DNA from: DATKZH01 sp964475955 | Lineage (GTDB): Bacteria > Planctomycetota > Planctomycetia > Pirellulales > Thermoguttaceae | Direction of reading: 5' to 3' | DNA: 9,330 bases | Assembly: GCA_964475955.1 (NCBI GenBank) | Contig: CAYYZY010000266.1 | Location: 1 to 9,330 of the forward strand | Shown here: positions 1 to 7,932 of the stretch, piece by piece | How positions within the stretch are numbered: position 1 is the stretch's first letter | Layout: every line of letters begins with the position of its first letter | Notes under the pieces: model-generated | The model's database searches: none | The model's input: the letters and a program-made list of their open reading frames with translations, nothing else | What the model was told of the DNA's origin: nothing | Translations under genes and position numbers: made by a program

Positions 1-48
1 CCTCTTCCTCGGTGAATTCTGGCTCCCGTTTCCGTTCTGGCAATCCGT

Positions 49-639
49 TCAAACGACGTGCGTGCTCTCAGGACGAGCCCGGGACCGCCGCTCTTCGGCC
101 AAGGCGATCGCCAGGCAGACGGAGTCGATCATCCGTTCCATGCGGACCGGCTTCGGATAGCAGTCTGCCCGCGGCAGACCGGCCCGCGCGGCCAGCGTCT
201 CCGGCGAACCATTCCCAATCACCAGCACGGCGGGCGGTTCGTCGAGGCAGAGGTCCTCGTGGAGTCGGGCGACGACTCCGTCACCGCCGCCCCAAGGCAT
301 GTTGAGTTCGAGGATCAGGACGTCCGGTTCAAGCGTCCGAAGCTTGCCCAAACACTCCAGGCCGTTGGAGGCCGTTTCGACGGCAAATCCGAATCGGGAG
401 AAGAAGTCGCGAAGGCGCCCACACGATTGGGCATCGGCGTCGGCAATCAGCAAGCTGGCGTCCAAGCGAGGCATAACGATCTCTCGGCAGAAGGTGCAGG
501 TGAACTGCGGCACCCGGGCATCCGTGCCGAGGCGTTTTGCGACGAGTTTCCTCCTCTGGAAGGTCACGATGTCCGCCGACGAATGGGTTCCGTTCCAAAC
601 CGGGCATTCCATTGTCTCGGGCCATGGGGTGGCGTCCAT
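49..639 (-). CDS. Degenerate response-regulator receiver protein with Cys-containing N-terminal extension
   Basis: This is a single-domain receiver (CheY-like) protein with no DNA-binding or enzymatic output domain. From the start at 639 it has 196 residues: an N-terminal piece of about 55, a receiver fold at about 60-185, and a short basic tail. Receiver landmarks are the hydrophobic strand with acidic pocket (ADAD, D67 and D69) and the KP pair (K163-P164). The phospho-acceptor position in the ILELNMP motif is Glu (E111, codon at 307-309). The usual switch Thr/Ser is Gly (G142), and the second pocket acid is Ala (A68). It may therefore be phosphorylation-independent, with Glu acting as a mimic (inference). 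The start at 639 has AGGGG eight bases upstream. The 55 extra codons show coding-like composition by hand count: 43 of 55 third positions are G/C, against 28 of 55 second positions. They encode a CPVW motif and a CTFC pair. A start at 474 would give only the 141-residue receiver, so the N-terminus is uncertain. It is divergent from the copper ATPase gene. Confidence 0.72.
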   Translation of the reverse strand: MDATPWPETMECPVWNGTHSSADIVTFQRRKLVAKRLGTDARVPQFTCTFCREIVMPRLDASLLIADADAQSCGRLRDFFSRFGFAVETASNGLECLGKLRTLEPDVLILELNMPWGGGDGVVARLHEDLCLDEPPAVLVIGNGSPETLAARAGLPRADCYPKPVRMERMIDSVCLAIALAEERRSRARPESTHVV

Positions 640-1036
640 CCGCAATACCCCTAATTTCCGTGTGGTAGAATCCACCACCCATTGCCGCGGGGCGGTGCGG
701 CCCGCTCGATCGGCGAAAGGGGCGGCGGCTCTTGGTGACGGATCTCTTTGGCACGCAACGAGATGCAGCCAGCAGCGGATGGCGGCACGTGCGAAGAGGA
801 GTCCGGGCCGCTTCGGCCGCGCCAAGCGGGGCCTTCGCCGTTCACGGTAGAATAACGAGGATATGGCCGGCCGACGCTGCGATTTCCCCCGACCCTCCCC
901 CAGTCCCTCGCTCTTCACGCCCGAAAAACGGAGCCCCTCCAAACCGGCAGAATTCGGTCCTTTGGCGCGGTTGTTGCTTAAGCGGGAGTCCATGGCGCGC
1001 CGGGCGCCAACGCATCCATGAGGAGTGCAGCCGATC
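640..1036. other. Divergent intergenic region between receiver gene and copper ATPase gene
   Basis: About 400 bases with no gene I can support; open frames here read as low-complexity Arg/Pro/Ser-rich translations. It should hold promoters for both flanking genes. Two TAGAAT hexamers resembling a -10 box occur on the plus strand, at 666-671 (preceded by TGG, like an extended -10) and at 848-853, but neither has a recognisable -35 box at 16-18 bases. The first sits inside a short inverted repeat, GTGGT at 662-666 and ACCAC at 674-678. I see no obvious CueR- or CsoR-type copper operator. Confidence 0.5.
1021..1025 (+). promoter_or_regulatory. Ribosome binding site of the copper ATPase gene
   Basis: AGGAG lies 11 bases before the ATG at 1037. 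It favours that ATG over an in-frame GTG at 1025, which would overlap the Shine-Dalgarno sequence and leave no spacing. Confidence 0.55.
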
Positions 1037-3466
<2,430 letters not shown>

Positions 3467-3595
3467 GCGTCACGCACTCCGACGCCGGCGAATCGGGCCT
3501 CTGGGCCGCGTCGCGATGACGCAGCAACACGACACGACGTCGCACCGCGCGTGAGGCGCCCGGCCCGCACGCAGAAGGCACAGCCCGGCGATCCG

Positions 3596-3624
3596 AAGCC
3601 GTACCCCCGTTTGGCGTACGGTTT
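3596..3624 (+). other. Stem-loop downstream of the copper ATPase gene
   Basis: AAGCCGTAC at 3596-3604 pairs with GTACGGTTT at 3616-3624 over 9 bp, counting one G-U wobble, around an 11-base loop. It lies 130 bases after the ATPase stop. The downstream sequence is GC-rich with no U-tract, so a classic terminator is unlikely. It could be a transcript-end or processing structure, or chance. Confidence 0.3.
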
Positions 3625-3697
3625 GCGGAGGTCACTCCGGCAACGATTCGGGGTCAGGCGCGGTTGGTAGAGGATCGCGCAGGCAACAGGTGTGTCG

Positions 3698-3733
3698 TTG
3701 TTCGCTCCGCGAACAAGCGTCTTTTCGCGGAGC
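3698..3733 (+). promoter_or_regulatory. Two mutually exclusive hairpins in the antiporter leader
   Basis: Hairpin A: TTGTTCGC at 3698-3705 pairs perfectly with GCGAACAA at 3709-3716 around a TCC loop. Hairpin B: GCTCCGCGAA at 3704-3713 pairs perfectly with TTCGCGGAGC at 3724-3733, then after one bulged C (3714) AAG (3715-3717) pairs with CTT (3721-3723) around a CGT loop, giving 13 bp. The two share bases 3704-3716 and cannot form together. They end 46 bases before the antiporter ATG. An AAAAA tract, not a T-run, follows, so B is not a plain intrinsic terminator. A regulatory role is inference. Confidence 0.4.
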
Positions 3734-3779
3734 AAAAAGCGACCATGGCGACAGCTCTTGATGGGACGCCGCCAAGCCT

Positions 3780-5027
3780 ATGGAAACACTATACATTCTG
3801 CTGGTTCTCTTGGTCGTCGCCCGGGGGCTGGGTGAGCTGGCCGTCCGTTTCGGGCAGCCGGCGCTGTTGGGCGAGTTGGTGGGCGGCATCCTGGTGGGTG
3901 TGATTGCCGGGGCCTTTTCAGCCCAGTTTCCGGTGCTGTCGGATCTGACCGAAGACCGCGTCTTCGCGGCAATCTCCGACATGGGCATCTTCTTCCTGAT
4001 GCTTTTGGCCGGGATCGAAATGCGTCCCAGGGAATTGGCGGAGGCATCGCGCGGTTCGTTGCCGAAGGCCCTTTTCGCGATGATCGTTCCCCTGGCACTC
4101 GGATTCGCGGTGACATGGGCCTGGCTGCCGGCCAGCGAATACCGTCTCCCACAAGCCTTGTTCGTAGGCATTGCCATGGCGATTACCGCCCTGCCGGAGA
4201 CGGTTCGCGCCCTGCGCGACCTGGGCCAACTCAATACGCGGCTGGGTCGGATGGTCGTCTCAGCCGCCTTCTTGGAAGACGTGCTGAGCCTGATCCTATT
4301 GGCCGTGCTGACCGCCGTCATCAAGACCGGCGCACTGCCGGGCTTCGGCCGGATTGTCGTGGTGCTTTTGAAGATCGCGCTGTTTTTCGCCGTGACAGTT
4401 GCGGCCGGGCGCTACGTGCTGCCGTGGTTGGGCCACCGCCTGGAGCGATTCGTGCTCGACGAATTCGAATTCAGCATGCTGCTGGTGATCGCCCTGGGCT
4501 TCGCCCTGTTGGCTGAAACCCTGGGAATGCACTTCATTCTGGGCGCGTTCATGGCCGGCTTGTTCTTCAGCCGGCGCGCCATCGGGGAGCACGTGCACCG
4601 GAACGTCGGCGACAAGGTCTCTGCGATCACCACCGGCTTCCTCGCGCCGGTCTTCTTCGCCTCGATCGGGCTCCATCTGGACCTGGGCGCCGTGACCGCC
4701 GTGCCGCTGTTCCTTTCGGTGTTGTTGGTGATCGCGTTCCTCGGAAAGCTGGTCGGCGCCGGCTTGCCCGCCTTGTGGATGGGGTTCTCGCCGCGCGAGT
4801 CCCTCGCCGTGGGGACGGCCATGAGTGCCCGGGGCGCGGTGGAACTGATCGTGGCGGGCATCGCCTTGCGCGCGGGGCTTTTTTTGCAGCCGGATCCGCC
4901 GCCGCCGATCGTCGAGTACATGTTCTCGGCGATCGTGATCGTCGCCATCGTCACCACGCTGGCCGTCCCCGTCCTGCTTCGCCCCATGATCGGCCGGCGC
5001 GCCCAAGCGGAGGAACCACGCTCGTGA
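3780..5027 (+). CDS. CPA2-type cation:proton antiporter (Na+/H+ exchanger domain)
   Basis: This is an inner-membrane secondary transporter of 415 residues, expected to exchange Na+ or K+ for protons. It is almost entirely hydrophobic, with about 12 membrane segments. Family landmarks are the N-terminal GQPALLGELVGGILVG stretch (25-40), GIFFLMLLAGIEM (69-81), the ion-site acidic pair E166-D167 in AAFLEDVLSLI, the GAFMAGLFFS segment (255-264), FASIGLHLD (293-301), and MSARGAVELIVA (348-359) with the conserved Arg (R351). CPA2 members often carry Asp-Asp or Asn-Asp at the ion site, so Glu-Asp is a variant. It lacks the C-terminal Rossmann (RCK/TrkA-N) domain of Kef-type channels; the chain ends in a short charged tail. 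The start is a weakly preceded ATG with no clear Shine-Dalgarno, after a hairpin-rich leader. Its stop overlaps the next gene by 4 bp. Which cation it carries cannot be decided from sequence. Confidence 0.88.
   Translation: METLYILLVLLVVARGLGELAVRFGQPALLGELVGGILVGVIAGAFSAQFPVLSDLTEDRVFAAISDMGIFFLMLLAGIEMRPRELAEASRGSLPKALFAMIVPLALGFAVTWAWLPASEYRLPQALFVGIAMAITALPETVRALRDLGQLNTRLGRMVVSAAFLEDVLSLILLAVLTAVIKTGALPGFGRIVVVLLKIALFFAVTVAAGRYVLPWLGHRLERFVLDEFEFSMLLVIALGFALLAETLGMHFILGAFMAGLFFSRRAIGEHVHRNVGDKVSAITTGFLAPVFFASIGLHLDLGAVTAVPLFLSVLLVIAFLGKLVGAGLPALWMGFSPRESLAVGTAMSARGAVELIVAGIALRAGLFLQPDPPPPIVEYMFSAIVIVAIVTTLAVPVLLRPMIGRRAQAEEPRS
5009..5013 (+). promoter_or_regulatory. Ribosome binding site that sets the GTG start of rpiB
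   Basis: GGAGG, inside the 3' end of the antiporter gene, sits 10 bases before GTG at 5024-5026. This supports the GTG start and the GTGA stop/start overlap. Confidence 0.65.
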
Positions 5028-5473
5028 GACAGATCGGAATTGCCTGCGACCACGGCGGCCTGGCGCTGAAACGCCGACTGTCGGCGGCCCTGTCGGCCAC
5101 CGGTTTCGGCGTGCGCGACTTCGGAGCCAACGGCTTCTCCACAGACGACGACTACCCCGACTACGTCGTCCCCCTGGCACGCGCCGTCGCCCGCGGCGAG
5201 GTGGAACGGGGCATCGCCGTCTGCGGCAGCGGCGTGGGCGCGTGTATCGCGGCGAACAAGATCCGTGGCGTCCGGGCGGCGTTGATCCACGACGCCTTCT
5301 CCGCTCGCCAGGGTGTCGAAGACGACGACATGAACCTGATCTGCCTCGGCGGGCGCGTGCTGGCCGAAGGGGCCGCCTCGGAGCTGGTGCGCATGTTCCT
5401 CGGCGCCCGATTCAGCGGCGCGGAGCGGCACCGCCGTCGACTGGACAAGATCGCGGCCGTCGAGCGGGAGTGA
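5024..5473 (+). CDS. rpiB: RpiB/LacAB-family sugar-phosphate isomerase
   Basis: A cytoplasmic isomerase of 149 residues, the usual size for ribose-5-phosphate isomerase B, which interconverts ribose 5-phosphate and ribulose 5-phosphate. The family fingerprint is clear: IGIACDHGG at the N-terminus (D9, H10), DYPDYV (43-48), the active-site loop CGSGVGACIAANK (67-79) with catalytic Cys67, and CLGGRVL (107-113). By alignment with remembered E. coli RpiB, the ring-opening His (His99) falls on Asp100 in GVEDDDMNL. The substrate could therefore be a different aldose phosphate, or ring opening could be done differently (inference). Translation begins at GTG, overlapping the antiporter stop by 4 bp, so the two are probably co-transcribed and translationally coupled. 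It converges on the ABC ATPase gene. Family assignment is strong; the exact substrate is not. Confidence 0.88.
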   Translation: MRQIGIACDHGGLALKRRLSAALSATGFGVRDFGANGFSTDDDYPDYVVPLARAVARGEVERGIAVCGSGVGACIAANKIRGVRAALIHDAFSARQGVEDDDMNLICLGGRVLAEGAASELVRMFLGARFSGAERHRRRLDKIAAVERE

Positions 5474-5558
5474 ACGACGCCCGGCCCCGACCCGGCAAGA
5501 GGCAACGCCGAAGCGCGTGGGTCTCGTACCTCACCCTACCTGCCGATTCACACTAACT

Positions 5559-5597
5559 CCCTACTCCCCACGCCCTACTCCCCACGCCCTACTCCCC
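5559..5597 (-). repeat. 14-bp tandem repeat, G-quadruplex-like on the minus strand
   Basis: The plus-strand unit CCCTACTCCCCACG repeats at 5559-5572 and 5573-5586 with a partial third copy at 5587-5597, all identical. On the minus strand this reads as G-tracts of 3-4 separated by 3-4 bases (GGGGAGTAGGGCGT units), six tracts in all, which fits the usual G-quadruplex pattern. It spans the stop codon (5589-5591) and the 3' flank of the minus-strand ABC ATPase gene and lies in the convergent gap after rpiB. Identical copies suggest a recent slippage array or a dispersed intergenic repeat. Confidence 0.75.
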
Positions 5598-6731
5598 CTC
5601 CGCGGCCAGGCAGACGTTCTTTCCCGGGCAGCCTGTGCGCGGGTCGTCGGGCGCGAAGAAGTGAACGCGATCGAGGTCGATGTAGACGCGGCGGGCCGAC
5701 TCGCGGCGCCCCGGCGCGCGGGCGTCGACCCGGGCGACGAGCGTCTGCTCGGGAGGGTGCCCCGTCGAGAAATGGACGTCAACCCTTTCCCCCAGCGGCT
5801 CGACGAGGTCGACCTTCGCCTCGAGCGAGTTCTCGGCCTGCCCGGGAATCGGCTCCACACGGACCGTCTCCGGCCGCACTCCCAGAGCGATCTCGGCCCC
5901 GACCAGCGCGCGCAACTCGCCGGCCGCCCAGTCGGGCACGGCGATCGGCCGGCCGGCCGCGACGAACCGGAGCCGGCCGCCGGTATCGACGATCGTCCCC
6001 TCGAGGAAGTTCATCGGGCTTTGGCCGAGGAAGCCGGCCACGAATCGGTCGGCCGGGTGGCGGTAGACTTCGTGCGGCGTTCCGACCTGGCGGAGGACGC
6101 CGTCGCACATCACGGCCAACCGGTCGCCGAGCGTGAGGGCCTCTTCCTGGTCGTGGGTCACGTGGATCGTCGTCGTGCCGAGGCGCCGGTGCAGTCGCTT
6201 CAGCTCCGCCCGCATTTGGAGGCGGAGCCGGGCGTCGAGGTCGGAGAGCGGCTCGTCGAACAGGAAGCAGGCGGGCCGGCGCACGATCGCCCGGCCCAGG
6301 GCCACGCGCTGCCGTTGGCCGCCGGAGAGCTCATGGGGCTTTCGTTCCAGAAGCCGCTCGATGCCCAACAGCGCCGCGGCCCGGCCGACTGCCTCGTCGA
6401 TCTCGCGCCGCGGGCGCCGGCGGAGGCGGAGGCCGAACGCCATGTTGCGGCGGGCCGTCAGGTGGGGGTAGAGGGCGTGGTTCTGGAAGACCATGGCCAC
6501 GTCGCGGTGGCGGGGCGCGACGTCGTTGACCGGGCGCGCCCCGAGCGTGATCGTGCCGCGCGTCGGGCGTTCCAGGCCGGCGATCATGCGGAGCGTGGTC
6601 GTCTTGCCGCAGCCCGACGGGCCGACCAGCACGAGGAGCTCGCCGTCGGCGACGTCGAGCTCCACGCCGCGCACGGCCTCCACGCCGCCGGCAAAGACCT
6701 TTCCCACGCGATTCAGGACGACTCGGGCCAT
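5589..6731 (-). CDS. ugpC: Sugar ABC transporter ATP-binding protein (MalK/UgpC/MsmK type)
   Basis: A cytoplasmic ATPase subunit of 380 residues that powers carbohydrate import by a CUT1-type ABC transporter. The nucleotide-binding domain (about 1-235) has Walker A GPSGCGKT (37-44), Q-loop Q83, signature LSGGQ (135-139), Walker B CFLFDEP with catalytic E160, D-loop SDLD, and H-loop H193. The C-terminal MOBE/TOBE region (about 236-360) with MNFLEGTI and GVRPETV is typical of the MalK/UgpC group and of normal length. All catalytic residues are present. The tail includes two Cys residues (369, 374) after the last OB strand. It follows the TIM-barrel isomerase by 39 bases on the same strand, so one operon is likely. 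No permease or solute-binding protein lies in this window, so it may serve permeases encoded elsewhere, as MsmK-type ATPases do. The gene symbol marks the family, not a glycerol-phosphate substrate. The last codons run into the 14-bp repeat. Confidence 0.9.
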   Translation of the reverse strand: MARVVLNRVGKVFAGGVEAVRGVELDVADGELLVLVGPSGCGKTTTLRMIAGLERPTRGTITLGARPVNDVAPRHRDVAMVFQNHALYPHLTARRNMAFGLRLRRRPRREIDEAVGRAAALLGIERLLERKPHELSGGQRQRVALGRAIVRRPACFLFDEPLSDLDARLRLQMRAELKRLHRRLGTTTIHVTHDQEEALTLGDRLAVMCDGVLRQVGTPHEVYRHPADRFVAGFLGQSPMNFLEGTIVDTGGRLRFVAAGRPIAVPDWAAGELRALVGAEIALGVRPETVRVEPIPGQAENSLEAKVDLVEPLGERVDVHFSTGHPPEQTLVARVDARAPGRRESARRVYIDLDRVHFFAPDDPRTGCPGKNVCLAAEGE

Positions 6732-6770
6732 GGCGTGCGACTTGCCTCGGGGCGTGGGTTCGTGGCGAGG

Positions 6771-7694
6771 TCAATCGAGCTGCGGCAGGAAGTTCCTCAG
6801 GAAGGCGCCGCTTTGGCGCAGGGCGGCCTTGCGCATGGCGAGCGATCCCTCGTACGCGCGGTCTTCCACCTCGATGCAGACCGGGCCCTGGTAGCCGACC
6901 TCGCCGAGCACCGAGAGGAAGCGGCCCCAGTCGATCTCACCTAGCCCGGGCAGCTTGGGCGTGTGGAACTCCAGCGGGGTGGCCAGGATGCCGACGTCGT
7001 CGAGCCGGTGGCGGTCGAGGCGCACGTCCTTGGCGTGGACGTGGAAGATGCGGTCGGCGAACTCCCAGAGCGGGCGCACGTAGTCCATCTGCTGCCAGAC
7101 CAGGTGCGACGGATCGTAGTTCAGCCCGAAATGGTCGCTGGGAATCTCCTCGAACATCCGCCGCCAGACGGCCGGCGCGTGGGCCAGGTTCTTCCCGCCC
7201 GGCCATTCGTCGCCCGTGAAGAGCATCGGGCAGTTCTCGATGCCGATCCGCACTCCGTGCCCCTCGGCGAACCGGACCAGCGGGCGCCACACCTGGCGGA
7301 ACCGGGGCCAGTTGTCGTCGACCGACTTGGTCCCGTCGCGGCCGATGAACGTGTTGACCTGCCCGAGGCCCAACAGCTCGGCCGCCCGGATCACCCGCTT
7401 CAGATGGTCGGAGTAGACCTTTCCCTCCGCCTTGTCGGGCGCGAGCGGGTTCGGGTAGTAGCCCAGGCCGCTGATCTCGACGCCGGCGGCGGCCGTCAGG
7501 TCGGCCACGCGCTGGGCGTCCGACTTGGTGAAGCCGGCCACGTCGACGTGCGTGATGCCGGCGTAGCGCCGTTCGGCCTTGCCCTTCGGCCAGCACATCA
7601 GCTCCACGCAGGCGAACCGCTCCGCGCCGGCGAAGTCGACCACGTCTTCCAGCGACAGGTCGGGCAGGATGGCGCTGACGAATCCGAGCTTCAT
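6771..7694 (-). CDS. Sugar phosphate isomerase/epimerase (xylose isomerase-like TIM barrel)
   Basis: A soluble TIM-barrel protein of 307 residues in the AP-endonuclease-2/xylose isomerase-like superfamily. Members isomerise or epimerise sugars, inositols and related polyols at a divalent metal. Likely metal or catalytic ligands are E153 in GIENCP, D194 and H197 in NYDPSHLVW, H220 in HVHAKD, and E275 in CIEVED, each at a beta-strand end as the family expects. The start at 7694 is chosen because GGGAG (7701-7705) lies six bases upstream and the protein opens directly with strand one (MKLGFVSAIL); an open frame continues further upstream but does not look like protein. No signal peptide is seen. 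A sugar ABC ATPase gene follows 39 bases later. The pair suggests uptake and conversion of a carbohydrate, but the actual substrate is unknown. Such proteins are abundant in Planctomycetota. Confidence 0.88.
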   Translation of the reverse strand: MKLGFVSAILPDLSLEDVVDFAGAERFACVELMCWPKGKAERRYAGITHVDVAGFTKSDAQRVADLTAAAGVEISGLGYYPNPLAPDKAEGKVYSDHLKRVIRAAELLGLGQVNTFIGRDGTKSVDDNWPRFRQVWRPLVRFAEGHGVRIGIENCPMLFTGDEWPGGKNLAHAPAVWRRMFEEIPSDHFGLNYDPSHLVWQQMDYVRPLWEFADRIFHVHAKDVRLDRHRLDDVGILATPLEFHTPKLPGLGEIDWGRFLSVLGEVGYQGPVCIEVEDRAYEGSLAMRKAALRQSGAFLRNFLPQLD

Positions 7695-7700
7695 GATCGT

Positions 7701-7705
7701 CTCCC
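7701..7705 (-). promoter_or_regulatory. Ribosome binding site of the TIM-barrel isomerase
   Basis: GGGAG on the minus strand, six bases before the ATG at 7694, decides this start over upstream in-frame codons. Confidence 0.65.
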
Positions 7706-7740
7706 GTTCAGGAACGTAGCGTGGGTCGAGGCGCCCGTCT

Positions 7741-7769
7741 ATTATGGGTAAAATCGCGCCGCATGCCAG
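7741..7769 (-). promoter_or_regulatory. Candidate sigma70-type promoter for the isomerase/ABC ATPase operon
   Basis: On the minus strand, CTGGCA (7764-7769, four of six matches to TTGACA) is followed after exactly 17 bases by CATAAT (7741-7746, five of six matches to TATAAT). This places transcription start near 7734 and gives a leader of about 40 bases before the ATG at 7694. The AT-rich patch stands out in an otherwise GC-rich region. It rests on consensus only. Confidence 0.42.
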
Positions 7770-7932
7770 CACGGCCCCCTGGGGGGCAGGCGCCGCGCAG
7801 GATTCAGCGTCAGCCTCACTGGCGGCCGACGGCTGACCGGCGCGCGTGGCTCCGCGCCGTGTTGGAGGAGTCGCCGGTGTGCCTCGTGCCTCGATCGGCG
7901 GCAAGGCATACAGTAAAGACACGAAAAACATC

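Larger units (their letters stand above)
3467..3779. other. Intergenic region between copper ATPase and antiporter genes
   Basis: About 310 bases with no supportable gene. Open frames on both strands read as Arg/Ala/Ser-rich shadows. The region contains a small GCGTC/GACGC hairpin at 3508-3522, a longer stem-loop at 3596-3624, and a strong pair of overlapping hairpins at 3698-3733 just before the antiporter. No hairpin is followed by a T-run, so I cannot place an intrinsic terminator for the ATPase gene. Confidence 0.5.

Noticed and set aside
508..529. CGGCAC/GTGCCG inverted repeat
   Set aside because: Only 6 bp, and it lies in the likely coding extension of the receiver gene; easily expected by chance in GC-rich DNA.
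666..853. Two TAGAAT hexamers as promoters for the copper ATPase
   Set aside because: They resemble -10 boxes, but neither has a recognisable -35 box at 16-18 bases; kept only as a remark in the intergenic entry.
1025..1036. GTG start at 1025 for the copper ATPase
   Set aside because: The codon overlaps the only Shine-Dalgarno sequence, and the YHS domain begins right after the ATG at 1037.
3698..3733. Intrinsic terminator in the antiporter leader
   Set aside because: The hairpins are strong, but an A-run follows on the plus strand and no T-run follows on the minus strand.
5517..6944. A 475-residue open frame on the plus strand across the ABC ATPase gene
   Set aside because: Its translation is Arg/Ala/Glu-rich with no fold or motif. 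The opposite strand encodes a protein with every ABC ATPase motif intact, so this is an antisense shadow in GC-rich DNA.
7846..7932. GTG start at 7846 for the OPT-like gene
   Set aside because: The 29 added residues have no hydrophobic or family-like character, and there is no ribosome binding site; the ATG at 7933 lies closer to the first recognisable OPT motif.
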